Assembly: GCA_045599005.1 (NCBI GenBank)
Contig: JAZRVF010000024.1
Span: 50,839-114,838 of the forward strand
Direction of reading: 5' to 3'
Length of the DNA stretch: 64,000 nucleotides
Source of the DNA: Treponema_I sp045599005
GTDB taxonomy: Bacteria; Spirochaetota; Spirochaetia; Treponematales; Treponemataceae
The notes under the pieces were generated by a model. The model worked only from the letters and a program-made list of their open reading frames with translations. It did not search any database and was not told where the DNA came from. Shown here piece after piece: positions 35,469 through 44,537 of this stretch (its first letter is position 1; every line of letters begins with the position of its first letter). The position numbers were made by a program, and so were the translations under genes.

Positions 35469-36718
35469 TGAAGAAACTTATTCAATTCAGTAAATTTTTT
35501 GTTCCGGCTGTTATCATCAGTGGTGTACTGATTCTTGGCGGCATCGTTTCTCTCTGCGTCCAGGGAATCAATTTCGGTATTGATTTCAAACCCGGTATGA
35601 TTGAATCTGTGCAGATTGCGCCTACAGCCATCGAACTGTCTTACGTCGGCTCTTCTACAGTCACTGTAGAAGCTGATGCACAGGGAATCGACCTGATTAT
35701 CACAGGTGTAGGTTCTTCAAACGAAACCCGTTCTTTCGGTTATATTGACTATGCAACTGTAGGCGACATGGTAAGTGCGATGAACACTGTTGAAGGTGTC
35801 ACTGCAAAGGCAAAAGCTTCATCAAGCGTTCCTGCACAGGGCTTCTTCGGAAGTTCTGCAGAATCATCAACTCTGTCTTCTGCTTCATACCGTCTGCACT
35901 ACATTCCGGAAAACCCCAAGGCTGTAAGTGTTGACGAAGTCCGCGGGCTTTTTGCCGGCATGAACGATTATTCAGTAAAGCAGACAGGTTCTGAATCTGA
36001 GAACACATTCCAGATTCGTGCAGGTGACGACGGATCTGACGAAGCTGCAAGTAAAAACATTCAGGACACAATTCTTGCTGCATTCACAGCAAAATACGGT
36101 GCAGACAATGTTGTTGTTTCCCAGACCGACTTTGTGGGCTCACAGTTCTCAAAATCTCTGGCTTCCAAGTCAATCTGGCTGGCACTTATTACACTCGTCC
36201 TGATCTGGGTTTACGCAGCAATCCGCTTCAAGTGGGACTTTGCACTCGGTGCAATTATTGCTCTTATCCACGACAGCCTGATCATGATCGCATTTATTTC
36301 TGTTACACAGATGGAATTCACTTCCACCACACTGGCAGCAATTCTTACAATCATCGGTTACTCAATCAACGCAACTGTTGTTATTCTTGACCGCGTGCGT
36401 GAAAACATCCGCATCATCAAGTTCAAGAAGTTCACTGAAGTTCTGAACATTTCTCTGTCTGAGACACTGAGTCGTTCAATCATCACAACTGTTACAACAA
36501 TGCTTGCTGTCGGTGCCCTGTACATCTTTACATCTGGAAGCATGAAAGACTTTGCTCTTGCTCTGCTGATCGGTATGTTGAGCGGTGCTTATTCTTCAAT
36601 TTTCATTTCAAGTTCTTTCATTGCGGCAACACGCAAAAACTGGAAGCCTTCTGATGAAGAGAAGAGCACTCAGACCGTTAAAGCTGAGGATTACACAGCT
36701 GATCTGGTTACAGACTGA
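35468..36718 (+). CDS. secF: Protein translocase subunit SecF
   Basis: A 416-residue partner of SecD. The N-terminal helix leads to GINFGIDFKPGMIE, then a periplasmic domain longer than usual (a Ser/Ala-rich insertion around residues 115-140), then helices with LALITLVLIWVYAAIRF, GYSINATVVILDRVREN and SETLSRSIITTVTT. It is the last gene of the yajC-secD-secF operon, which ends at a strong terminator. Confidence 0.97.
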   Translation: MKKLIQFSKFFVPAVIISGVLILGGIVSLCVQGINFGIDFKPGMIESVQIAPTAIELSYVGSSTVTVEADAQGIDLIITGVGSSNETRSFGYIDYATVGDMVSAMNTVEGVTAKAKASSSVPAQGFFGSSAESSTLSSASYRLHYIPENPKAVSVDEVRGLFAGMNDYSVKQTGSESENTFQIRAGDDGSDEAASKNIQDTILAAFTAKYGADNVVVSQTDFVGSQFSKSLASKSIWLALITLVLIWVYAAIRFKWDFALGAIIALIHDSLIMIAFISVTQMEFTSTTLAAILTIIGYSINATVVILDRVRENIRIIKFKKFTEVLNISLSETLSRSIITTVTTMLAVGALYIFTSGSMKDFALALLIGMLSGAYSSIFISSSFIAATRKNWKPSDEEKSTQTVKAEDYTADLVTD

Positions 36719-36791
36719 AAAACTGGTTGGCTTTTTGGGCGCCTGTGTTAAATCGCAGGCGTTCCAAAGAAAATGATCGGTTTTCTTAAAC

Positions 36792-36850
36792 AAAAAAAGC
36801 TGCTTTCTCCGCGTGTTTGAAAACGCAGGGAAGCAGCTTTTTTTTTGCCG
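36792..36850. terminator. Bidirectional terminator between secF and cysteine desulfurase
   Basis: AAAAAAGCTGCTT and GAAGCAGCTTTTTT pair around a second small hairpin (GCGTGTTTGAAAACGC), flanked by A and T runs. The genes on either side are convergent. Confidence 0.85.
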
Positions 36851-36881
36851 GTAGCCGAAAGAAGCAATCAAGCAGTTACGT

Positions 36882-38030
36882 TTAATTGAACATGTCTGCC
36901 GTCTGACGCACCACCTGAATAAGTTCTTCCATTGCAGCGAGAGTAGTGTGGCTTCCGAAAGAAAAACGCACTGCATTCTGTGCAAAATCTTCAGAAACAC
37001 CCATTGCCGCAAGAATCGGGCGGCTGAGTTTGCGTGTTGAGCAGGCGGAACCTGTTGAAATGTAGAAACCTTTTTCACTTAAAGCGCGGACCATCACTTC
37101 TCCTGGAATGTTGTCAAAACTTGCCTGGACTACACCGGGTGAAAAAAGTTCCGGGTGATCAAGACGGCCTGCCGGTAAAATGTGACAGTAAGACATCTCA
37201 GAAAGTTTCTTTACAAACTGTTCCGCAATCTCAGACTGTTCCGGATTTGGAAGGGCGTATTTCTCAAGACATGCAGCAAGGGCAAGGGCTCCGAACAGGT
37301 TCTCTGTTCCGCTTCTGATGCCGCTTTCCTGGCCGCCGCCCCGTAAGAAAGGTTCAATTCTGTCTTTAAGGTAAAGGAGTCCGATTCCCCGCGGCCCACG
37401 GATTTTGTGTGCGCTTAAAGAAAAACTGTCGATTCCGGGGTGTTTCAGGTTGACTGGAATTTTTCCCACTGCCTGAACTCCGTCCACATGGAATTTGGGT
37501 TTTTTCCGTCCTTTTCCCCATTCAGTGATGACATCCGCTATTTCTTCCACAGGCTGTATTGCACCTGTCTCGTTGTTCACGGCCATGATGCATACAAGTG
37601 CTGTATCATCCCGGAGTTTTGCACGGACTGCATCTGCTGTCACAATGCCCAGTTCATTGCTGGGTGCGTTTATAATCTGCCATCCGCAGTTTTTCATTGC
37701 CATAGCCTGTTCCCGGACTGCAGGATGCTCAATGCTGCTGATGATGATGCTGCCTTTGACAGGACGCTGAAGAAGTGCCAGCAACGGAATCTGGTCGCCT
37801 TCTGTTCCGCCAGATGTGAAGAAAATCTGAGTATCTTTGACACCGAGGACTTTCGCACAGCGTTTTCGGGCGTCCTCAAGTGCGTGTCGTGCGGCAATTC
37901 CGGCAGCGTGGGCACTGGATGGATTTGCAGTAAGTTCCAGAGACTGTTCCAGCGCGGAACGGAGTATTTCTGCATCGGCAGGAGCAGTTGCAGCCCAGTC
38001 AAAATAATGGTCGTAATTGATTGAATTCAT
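36882..38030 (-). CDS. Cysteine desulfurase, NifS/IscS family
   Basis: A 382-residue PLP enzyme releasing sulfur from cysteine for Fe-S clusters or tRNA thiolation. Visible motifs: YFDWAATAPAD near the start, SSAHAAG, FTSGGTEGDQ, HVDGVQAVGKIPV, the PLP lysine in LSAHKIRGPRG, and the persulfide cysteine in STGSACSTRKLSR. The frame is open to 38096, but the ATG at 38030 has AAGGA 7 bases upstream and a promoter just ahead. No IscU or thiamine gene is adjacent, so which pathway it serves cannot be told. Confidence 0.94.
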   Translation of the reverse strand: MNSINYDHYFDWAATAPADAEILRSALEQSLELTANPSSAHAAGIAARHALEDARKRCAKVLGVKDTQIFFTSGGTEGDQIPLLALLQRPVKGSIIISSIEHPAVREQAMAMKNCGWQIINAPSNELGIVTADAVRAKLRDDTALVCIMAVNNETGAIQPVEEIADVITEWGKGRKKPKFHVDGVQAVGKIPVNLKHPGIDSFSLSAHKIRGPRGIGLLYLKDRIEPFLRGGGQESGIRSGTENLFGALALAACLEKYALPNPEQSEIAEQFVKKLSEMSYCHILPAGRLDHPELFSPGVVQASFDNIPGEVMVRALSEKGFYISTGSACSTRKLSRPILAAMGVSEDFAQNAVRFSFGSHTTLAAMEELIQVVRQTADMFN

Positions 38031-38049
38031 TGATAATCCTTGATTTTTG

Positions 38050-38078
38050 ATTTTAGCAAGTATGAATGCTTGTTTCAA
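38050..38078 (-). promoter_or_regulatory. Promoter of cysteine desulfurase
   Basis: Minus strand TTGAAA (38073-38078), 17 bases, TAAAAT (38050-38055), leaving a short leader with AAGGA before the ATG at 38030. Confidence 0.65.
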
Positions 38079-38079
38079 C

Positions 38080-38108
38080 TTGCCGTTATTCAGCAAAAAG
38101 ACTATATT
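38080..38108 (+). promoter_or_regulatory. Promoter giving a leaderless G3E GTPase mRNA
   Basis: TTGCCG (38080-38085), 17 bases, TATATT (38103-38108), 6 bases, ATG at 38115. No ribosome-binding site is present. Confidence 0.65.
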
Positions 38109-38114
38109 TTTCTC

Positions 38115-39446
38115 ATGAAGAAGAATCTTATTCCCGTAACATTGCTCACCGGTTATCTGGGGGCTGGAAAAACTACTCTTTTGAATTATATTCTGAACAA
38201 TCAGAAGGGTTACAAAGTTGCCGTTATCGTAAATGATATCGGAGAAGTGAATATTGATGCGGATCTGATTGCCAAAGGCGCAAGTATTGTAGAAGAAGAC
38301 AAAGATTCCCTCGTGCCTCTGCAGAACGGTTGTATCTGCTGTACTCTGAAGACAGATCTTATGAATCAGATTGTCACTCTGTGCAAAGACGGTCGGTTTG
38401 ACTACATCCTGATTGAAGCAAGCGGAATCTGTGAACCTATGCCGATTGCCCAGACAATCATGGCTCTTTCCGGAGAGACAGGCGACCGCTCAATCCCCAC
38501 AGTCTGCAAACTGGACAACATCATTACTGTTGTTGATGCAGCACGTCTGGTCACCGAATTCGGAAGCGGAAACTCCCTTCTTAAGAAAGACCTTGATGAA
38601 GAAGACATTGAGGCACTGCTTATCCAGCAGATTGAATTCTGTAACACAATCCTTATCAACAAGACGGACCTTGTCTCAAAAGAACAGCTGGATGAAGTGA
38701 AAGCTGTTGTAAAGACACTGCAGCCCGGCGCAAAAATGATTGAGACCCAGAAAGGTGTTGTTGAAATGTCTGATGTTCTGGGAACTGACAGTTTTGATTT
38801 TGAAAAAGTCTATTCCACTGCAGGATGGATTAAAAAACTGGAAGAACACGATGCAGGTCATGACGATGACGACGATGATGATGACCATGACGAACATGAG
38901 CACGAGCATCATCATCATGATCACGAGCATGAGCACCATCACCACGATGACGACGATAACGATGAGGATGAAGACGATGACGGACTTGATCACTCCGACT
39001 GCGACCATGAGCACGGTGTCTGTCACCATCACCACCATCATCACCATCACGGGGAAGGTGAGGCCGAAGAATACGGAATCGGTACCTTCGTGTACTATTC
39101 ACGCCGTCCCTTTGACCGCGCAAAACTGGAAAATTTTGCCGAAAACTGGCCCTCTGCTGTCATCCGTGCAAAAGGAATTGTGTGGTTTGCTGACGACAAT
39201 GATGCTGCCTACATTCTTGAGCAGGCCGGCCGTCAGATTACAGCCGGTTATTCCGGAGACTGGATGGCGACTGCACCCAAAAATCAGATCAAGAAAGCCT
39301 TGGCCTCAGACCCTGAGTTCGCAAAAAACTGGGACGAAAAACTGGGTGACCGCATGGTGAAAATGGTATTCATCGGACGCAAAATGGACAAGAAACAGAT
39401 CTGTGCCGATCTTGATGCATGTACCGTTGAGCCTACCCTCAAATAA
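38115..39446 (+). CDS. CobW/G3E-family GTPase, putative metal chaperone
   Basis: A 443-residue P-loop GTPase. The N-terminal domain has GYLGAGKTT (Walker A), the metal-binding motif CICC at residues 73-76, EASGICEP and NKTD. About residues 245-318 is a striking His/Asp/Glu-rich stretch, with runs of up to nine histidines, then the CobW C-terminal domain (GIVWFADDNDAAYILEQAG). Members move zinc, cobalt or other metals to target proteins; the His-rich insert would bind or store the metal. The open frame extends to 38040, but the promoter places the start at ATG 38115. No target enzyme or Zur box is visible nearby. Confidence 0.92.
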   Translation: MKKNLIPVTLLTGYLGAGKTTLLNYILNNQKGYKVAVIVNDIGEVNIDADLIAKGASIVEEDKDSLVPLQNGCICCTLKTDLMNQIVTLCKDGRFDYILIEASGICEPMPIAQTIMALSGETGDRSIPTVCKLDNIITVVDAARLVTEFGSGNSLLKKDLDEEDIEALLIQQIEFCNTILINKTDLVSKEQLDEVKAVVKTLQPGAKMIETQKGVVEMSDVLGTDSFDFEKVYSTAGWIKKLEEHDAGHDDDDDDDDHDEHEHEHHHHDHEHEHHHHDDDDNDEDEDDDGLDHSDCDHEHGVCHHHHHHHHHGEGEAEEYGIGTFVYYSRRPFDRAKLENFAENWPSAVIRAKGIVWFADDNDAAYILEQAGRQITAGYSGDWMATAPKNQIKKALASDPEFAKNWDEKLGDRMVKMVFIGRKMDKKQICADLDACTVEPTLK

Positions 39447-39468
39447 ATCTGAGTGAATCAGAATCTTT

Positions 39469-39500
39469 AAAAGCTGCCTTGTTTCGGGGCAGCTTTTTCA
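39469..39500 (+). terminator. Terminator of the G3E GTPase gene
   Basis: AAGCTGCC-TTGTTTCG-GGGCAGCTT stem followed by a T-run. Confidence 0.85.
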
Positions 39501-39519
39501 TTAAAATCCTAGAATGCAA

Positions 39520-39539
39520 AAAGGCATTTAAATGCCTTT
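39520..39539. promoter_or_regulatory. Perfect 20-bp palindrome
   Basis: AAAGGCATTTAAATGCCTTT is a perfect palindrome 27 bases before the ATG of the tyrosine-rich protein gene. It could be an operator. It could also be a hairpin, though without a loop that is less likely. Confidence 0.5.
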
Positions 39540-39566
39540 AAACTAATTTGGGAGATATCTGTTGTT

Positions 39567-41198
39567 ATGAAAAATTACCGTATCTTTGCCGCACTTCTGT
39601 GTGTCCTTCTGTGTGCCGGTCTTTCTTTCGCACAGCCCAAAAGAATGAGCCGCGACAGCGCTGCTTCTTTTGGTATTTATTATGAGCTGAACGGTGGTGT
39701 TCAGAATCCTGCAAATCCCCAGTCTTATGAACAGGGAAAAGCTGTGAAACTTGAGGAACCTTCACGTGAAGGTTATGTTTTCAAAGGTTGGTTCACGGAC
39801 AAAATGTTCGCTGGCAATCCCGTATCAGAAGTTTCTTCCGGTACAGCCGGAGCAGTCAGTCTTTATGCTGCATGGCAGATTGCACTTGATGCTGAGACTT
39901 TCTGTGCTGATGAAGTTGTGGTTATCCCTGCTGATGAAAAATGTGTTCTGGAAAATTTTGCCGGAAAAGATGGTGTTACAGAACTTTACGGTTATGCAAT
40001 CTATCCTACTGAAGTCACTCAGGAATTGTACCGCGACGTTTTGATGAGAAACCCAAGTTATTATAATTCCAATCCCAACGGCAAGGAAAATCAGAATCTT
40101 CGTCCTGTTGAGCAGGTCACCTGGTACGATGCTGTATACTTCTGTAATGAACTTACAAAACTGATTTTCGGTGAAAGTGAGTGTGTCTATCAGATTTCCA
40201 AAATCCAGAGAGACAAATGGGGTATAGATGAAATTGAATCTGCTGTGGTAACAAGCGACCTTTCCAAAAAAGGATTCCGTCTTCCTACACGTGCCGAATG
40301 GGAAATGGCAGCCCGTGGCGGTTATGAAGGTGGCTGGGAGTATTCCTATGCAGGAACAGACGACTCCTGGGATCTGGATAAATTTGCATGGTATGACGGT
40401 TATTATTCTGAAGGAACCCATCAGGTTGCAACAAAGCTGCCCAATGCTCTCGGACTTTATGACATGAACGGAAACGTTTCTGAATGGACCGAAGATGATA
40501 CTGGATATGGATACAAGTATAACCTGGGCGGAGATTATTATCATTCTTCATATTACTGTAAACTTGAGGAATATGATTCTTCCAGTCCTTCTTTTTATTC
40601 AGACGCTGTCGGATTCCGTCTTGCACGTACTCTGGATGAAACAGGGGCTTATGCAAACGCACAGAATGCATCAAAAAAATCTGCTTCTTCCTCAGACAGT
40701 TATTACGATGATTATGATTACTGGTCAGACTACGCTGACGGTCTGAATGATCTGTACAATGATTATTACAATACCTACAGCGACATTTACGGAGCATATG
40801 GCGATCTGTACAACGATTATTATGATGCATACAGCGATCTGTACAATGATTACTACGATGCATACAGCGATCTGTACAATGATTACAGCGATCTGTACGA
40901 CACTTACAACAATCTGTACAATGATTATTATGACACTTACAGCGATATTTACAATGATTATTATGATGCTTACAGTGACATTTATGATGCCTACAGCGAC
41001 GTTTATGGAAGCATGTATGGAGATTCCGCAAAAGATACGCTTGACGCTTCCAAAAAACTGATGGACGCATACGGTGACGTTTATGATAATCTCTATGGAG
41101 ATTCCGCAAAGAATGCTCTGGATGCTACCAAAAATCTGATGGATGCCTACAGTGACATTTACGGAGCATACGGCGATCTGTACAACAGTTACTGGTAA
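39567..41198 (+). CDS. Exported SUMF1/FGE-like protein with tyrosine-rich repeat tail
   Basis: A 543-residue secreted protein. Signal peptide ending LSFAQ; an InlB-type (Flg_new) repeat at about residues 30-110 with YELNGG and GYVFKGWFTD; then a formylglycine-generating-enzyme-like domain (about 145-355) with PTEVTQELYRDVL, RPVEQVTWYDAVYFCN, RLPTRAEWEMAARGG and DMNGNVSEW. In treponemes such domains are usually not sulfatase modifiers. The last ~170 residues hold 43 tyrosines in repeats such as YNDYYDAYSDL, ending with two copies of a YGDSAK...LDA...LMDAY block. The nearest ribosome-binding site (GGGAG) is rather far, 12 bases from the ATG. Confidence 0.88.
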   Translation: MKNYRIFAALLCVLLCAGLSFAQPKRMSRDSAASFGIYYELNGGVQNPANPQSYEQGKAVKLEEPSREGYVFKGWFTDKMFAGNPVSEVSSGTAGAVSLYAAWQIALDAETFCADEVVVIPADEKCVLENFAGKDGVTELYGYAIYPTEVTQELYRDVLMRNPSYYNSNPNGKENQNLRPVEQVTWYDAVYFCNELTKLIFGESECVYQISKIQRDKWGIDEIESAVVTSDLSKKGFRLPTRAEWEMAARGGYEGGWEYSYAGTDDSWDLDKFAWYDGYYSEGTHQVATKLPNALGLYDMNGNVSEWTEDDTGYGYKYNLGGDYYHSSYYCKLEEYDSSSPSFYSDAVGFRLARTLDETGAYANAQNASKKSASSSDSYYDDYDYWSDYADGLNDLYNDYYNTYSDIYGAYGDLYNDYYDAYSDLYNDYYDAYSDLYNDYSDLYDTYNNLYNDYYDTYSDIYNDYYDAYSDIYDAYSDVYGSMYGDSAKDTLDASKKLMDAYGDVYDNLYGDSAKNALDATKNLMDAYSDIYGAYGDLYNSYW

Positions 41199-41236
41199 TC
41201 GCCGGTCTGTAATAAACTGATTGTTCAGTTGTAAGG

Positions 41237-41288
41237 CTGCCTTGAATGAAGTGTGGAATGCATTTCAGTTTCAAGGCAGTTTTTTTTT
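41237..41288 (+). terminator. Terminator after the tyrosine-rich protein gene
   Basis: CTGCCTTGAA and TTCAAGGCAG pair and are followed by nine Ts. It ends 11 bases before the convergent aroC stop. Confidence 0.85.
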
Positions 41289-41298
41289 GCGGAAAAAG

Positions 41299-42402
41299 TT
41301 ACGGGCGTGCGTTTTTCTGACGGAGTGCCATGTCTGCAAGTACAATGGCTGTCATTGCTTCGATCACAGGGACAATGCGCGGACAGAGACACACGTCATG
41401 ACGGCCTTTTATCTGAAGATCAACATTGTTTCCGTCTCTGTCCACAGTCTGCTGGACTTTGAAAATGCTGGGCACAGGTTTTACTGCCACACGGAATACA
41501 ATATTGTTGCCGTTGGAAATGCCGCCCAGAATACCGCCTGCATGATTTGTCAGAAACTGGGGCTGGGAATCTCCGGAATTGCTGCGCATCACATCATTCC
41601 ATGTGCTGCCGTTCATGCGGGCACTTTCAAAGCCTGCGCCGAACTCAATGCCTTTTACCGCACCGACTGAAAGCATTGCTTTTGCCAGTTCTGCATCCAG
41701 TTTGTCAAAAACCGGTTCGCCAAGTCCTGCCGGAATGCCTGATACAACGCACTCAATGATTCCACCGGCACTGTCACCATCTTTTGCAAGTGCTGCAACG
41801 GCTTCCAGCATTTTTGCTGCGGCTTCGTTATCAGGAGCGCGCATCATGTTCTGCTCAATAACGGCAAAATCCCGTTTCTCGGCTTTGATACCGCAGGCTT
41901 CGGCTGTGTAAGCAGTTACAACCGGTTTTTCAGCGGGAAAAACTGCTTCCAGAACCATGCGGGCAACTTCACCTGCGGCAACACGGGCAGCAGTCTCGCG
42001 CCCGCTGGAACGTCCTCCACCTCTGTAGTCACGGATTCCGTATTTCTGGTCGTAGGTATAGTCTGCATGTCCGGGACGGTATGTGGTCGCAAGATTCCCA
42101 TAGTCGGAAGAATGCTGGCTTGTATTGGGAATGTTCATCGCAATTGGTGTGCCAGTTGAAAGTCCTTCAAAAACGCCGGAAAGAATAGTCATTGCATCAC
42201 TTTCTTGACGGGCCGTAACCGCATGGTTTGTGCCGGAATCAGTTTTTTTGCCCGGCTTCCTCCTGTCCAGGGCTTTCTGAATCCGCTCAGCACTGATCGG
42301 GATGCCTGCGGGCACTCCGTCTATAACAACACCTAAAGAAACGCCGTGGCTTTCTCCATAAGTAGTGACTTTAAAAATCGTTCCGAATGTATTTCCTGAC
42401 AT
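41299..42402 (-). CDS. aroC: Chorismate synthase
   Basis: A 367-residue FMN-dependent enzyme converting EPSP to chorismate in aromatic amino acid synthesis. It starts MSGNTFGTIFKVTTYGESHG, the family N-terminus, and contains DSGTNHAVTARQESD, DYRGGGRSSGRETAARVAAGE and RSNSGDSQPQFLTNHAGGILGG. The frame is open to 42591, but residues upstream of 42402 do not belong to the family. No ribosome-binding site is visible at 42402; a weak -10-like TATTGT lies 6 bases before it, so this may be another leaderless gene. Confidence 0.95.
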   Translation of the reverse strand: MSGNTFGTIFKVTTYGESHGVSLGVVIDGVPAGIPISAERIQKALDRRKPGKKTDSGTNHAVTARQESDAMTILSGVFEGLSTGTPIAMNIPNTSQHSSDYGNLATTYRPGHADYTYDQKYGIRDYRGGGRSSGRETAARVAAGEVARMVLEAVFPAEKPVVTAYTAEACGIKAEKRDFAVIEQNMMRAPDNEAAAKMLEAVAALAKDGDSAGGIIECVVSGIPAGLGEPVFDKLDAELAKAMLSVGAVKGIEFGAGFESARMNGSTWNDVMRSNSGDSQPQFLTNHAGGILGGISNGNNIVFRVAVKPVPSIFKVQQTVDRDGNNVDLQIKGRHDVCLCPRIVPVIEAMTAIVLADMALRQKNARP

Positions 42403-42458
42403 GAGTAAACAATAACATATAAAACTTCTTGAAGGAAGTCCGCCTGAAAAAATCAGAT

Positions 42459-42487
42459 TTGAAAAAAAATGCTGTAAATGATATGAT
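42459..42487 (+). promoter_or_regulatory. Promoter of TetR-family regulator
   Basis: TTGAAA (42459-42464), 17 bases, TATGAT (42482-42487), about 90 bases before the ATG at 42579. Confidence 0.6.
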
Positions 42488-42578
42488 AGTTCAGATGCCG
42501 GGTAAACATCAGAACCTGTTTCTGCTGTAGAACCGGTATGTGGCGATATAAAATCGAAATAAACAACCGGAGAAAGCG

Positions 42579-43184
42579 ATGCCTTCATCACCTAAAATTC
42601 CTAAAGAGAAGATTCTTGCAGCTGCTTTGGATATGCTTAAATCAGAGGGATATGAATCAATTACTATCAGTACTCTTGCAAAAAAACTGGAATGTTCCAC
42701 ACAGCCAATTTCATGGCATTTCGGAAACATGGAAAACTTCAGACGGGAACTGATTGAAGCGGCATGGGCTTCTGTTCATGATAAGATGGATTTTGATGAT
42801 GCGGAGGCTGTTCAGTCATATGAAAAAGTCGGACTTGCCTATGTTGAGCTTGCAATCGAAAACCCGAACCTTTTCAAATTTCTCAGAATGAGTGGTGAAG
42901 GGGAGAAAAAACATGCTGGTTTTGCCACCATGCTGAATTCTGACAGAAACCGTCATATCTGCGAACAGTTGAGCGGATATCTTTCCCTGTCTTTTGAAGA
43001 CACCCGTTTTTTCATGCAGACAATCGTTCTGTTTACTCACGGAATGGCTTCTCTTATTGCAAGCGGTGATCTGGAGATAACAAAGAACGAAGCTCTGGAT
43101 CGTATCCGCCGCGCCGGTCTTGCAATTCTCCGTGGTATGGGTGTTACAAAAATCAACGACGACGGATCAATAAAAGCTGAATAA
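42579..43184 (+). CDS. TetR-family transcriptional regulator
   Basis: A 201-residue protein with an N-terminal TetR helix-turn-helix (residues 8-50: KEKILAAALDMLKSEGYESITISTLAKKLECSTQPISWHFGN) and an all-helical C-terminal ligand domain. The domain resembles TetR_C regulators that bind small hydrophobic ligands; the ligand and targets are unknown. GGAGA precedes the ATG. It is divergent from aroC and convergent with the phosphatase gene, which ends 1 base after its stop. No inverted repeat stands out in the 42403-42578 gap. Confidence 0.9.
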   Translation: MPSSPKIPKEKILAAALDMLKSEGYESITISTLAKKLECSTQPISWHFGNMENFRRELIEAAWASVHDKMDFDDAEAVQSYEKVGLAYVELAIENPNLFKFLRMSGEGEKKHAGFATMLNSDRNRHICEQLSGYLSLSFEDTRFFMQTIVLFTHGMASLIASGDLEITKNEALDRIRRAGLAILRGMGVTKINDDGSIKAE

Positions 43185-43185
43185 A

Positions 43186-44442
43186 TCAGAACCGGATGTC
43201 AAGAACGGTAACATCATCAGGAAGCATTGCGTTCTGAATCCAGTCCGTAACGCATGTCGTTACTGAGTCTTTGATTTCAGACGCAGGCTTTCTGTAAAGT
43301 TTCATAAAGAAATCTTTTGCCCTGTCATCATCATAGCGTGTTCCGTCATCGTTCTGCATGTCTGTGAAGCCGTCTGAATAAAGCGAAAGATGCATGTCCG
43401 CTTTTATGGGCAGCGCGACGTAGGGCTTCTGTGAGGGATCAAGACCTTTGTCAGCGGCAAGGTTTTCTGCCACAGCGCCCATTCCAAGAGGCGGCAGACC
43501 GGGTTTTACTGAAGCGACCTTTACGTTGCTGTCTTCCAATGAATCCCTGAACATTATGTACACAGTTGTGTGGCCGCAGTTGTAAAGATAAAGCTGGCCA
43601 CGTTCCAGATCAGCATAACAGATGGCGGCTGTGATGAAGTTGCCTACCGGAACAGTGTTGTTCAGATATCTGTCCAGCATGGAAATAATCTGCACAGGGT
43701 CTTTCAGTGACCGGTCCATCAGTTTGAGGGTGCGGAAAAAAGAGCCCACTGCAATTGTGAGAAGTGATGCGGCAACGTTTTTTCCTGAGACATCGTAGCA
43801 GCCCACAAGATATTTCTTTTCATCAAGTTTTTCCACCTGATAGAAGTCGCCGCCCAAAGCGTTGGCCATTCTGTTCCAGGCTGTGATTTTAAATGGCAGC
43901 TGTGCAAAATCCTCATCATGAGGCAGAAGATTCTGCTGGATCACACTGGCTTTCTGCAGATCCTGTTCGCGGATGTCTGCAATCCGTTCAAGAAAGTCGT
44001 CCAGAGAGACGATTCCCAGAAAACTGCGGCTGTTGAAGACAGGGAAAAATATCACGCCGTGCTCTCTGTTGATCGCAGAGACTTTCTGCAGAACTTTTTC
44101 AATGAAATCCTGGGCATAAAGGACTGTATTCACACGCTGGACGTATTCACCGACGTTTCTTGCGGTAAGGCGCTTCCATGCTGAGTTTGTCGCGGCGGCA
44201 CAGGTCTTGCGGTCAATCACGCCGATAACGTGGTCAAATTCCTCAACAGGGACAGCCTGAAGATCCGGCTGGTTCTGGAACATCTCGGCAACCATGTCCA
44301 GTGTGCTCTCGCCTGAAACCGGTTCTGTGTAGCGGGCAAGGGATCCGACCTGTTTGAATGAAAAACTGTTTGAAAGCTGGGTCTCAACTGATGAGGCCTT
44401 TGAGGAATCTGCGGAAAAGAAACTTGAATCAATATCTTCCAT
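43186..44442 (-). CDS. SpoIIE/PP2C-type serine phosphatase with N-terminal CBS-like pair
   Basis: A 418-residue signalling protein. Residues about 30-175 look like a pair of CBS domains (VEEFDHVIGVIDRKT and FLGIVSLDDFLERI), which in other proteins bind adenine nucleotides. The C-terminal half is a SpoIIE-type phosphatase with ALGGDFYQ, GCYDVSGKNVAASLL, LYSDGFTDMQNDDG and DDVTVLDI, including the metal aspartates. Such proteins dephosphorylate anti-anti-sigma factors; no partner is encoded here. GGAG lies 7 bases before the ATG, and TATAAT lies at about 44474-44479 upstream. Confidence 0.9.
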   Translation of the reverse strand: MEDIDSSFFSADSSKASSVETQLSNSFSFKQVGSLARYTEPVSGESTLDMVAEMFQNQPDLQAVPVEEFDHVIGVIDRKTCAAATNSAWKRLTARNVGEYVQRVNTVLYAQDFIEKVLQKVSAINREHGVIFFPVFNSRSFLGIVSLDDFLERIADIREQDLQKASVIQQNLLPHDEDFAQLPFKITAWNRMANALGGDFYQVEKLDEKKYLVGCYDVSGKNVAASLLTIAVGSFFRTLKLMDRSLKDPVQIISMLDRYLNNTVPVGNFITAAICYADLERGQLYLYNCGHTTVYIMFRDSLEDSNVKVASVKPGLPPLGMGAVAENLAADKGLDPSQKPYVALPIKADMHLSLYSDGFTDMQNDDGTRYDDDRAKDFFMKLYRKPASEIKDSVTTCVTDWIQNAMLPDDVTVLDIRF

Positions 44443-44537
44443 AATTTAACTCCGGGAACTTTATTAGACTATTATACATCGGGTTTTTAAAAAGTGAAAA
44501 CAAATACGTGTCATTATTTCAGAATCTTGAATTCATA

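Noticed and set aside
38676..39123. Met/Val-rich and Arg/His-rich frames opposite the G3E GTPase
   Set aside because: Shadows of the His/Asp-rich GAT/CAT repeat in the real gene; no start signals.
40285..41109. Leftward 274-residue frame rich in Cys, His and Arg
   Set aside because: Antisense of the tyrosine-rich repeat region; no promoter or ribosome-binding site.
42403..42591. N-terminal extension of chorismate synthase to 42591
   Set aside because: The family starts at MSGNTFG; the extension has no similarity and would overlap the TetR gene promoter.
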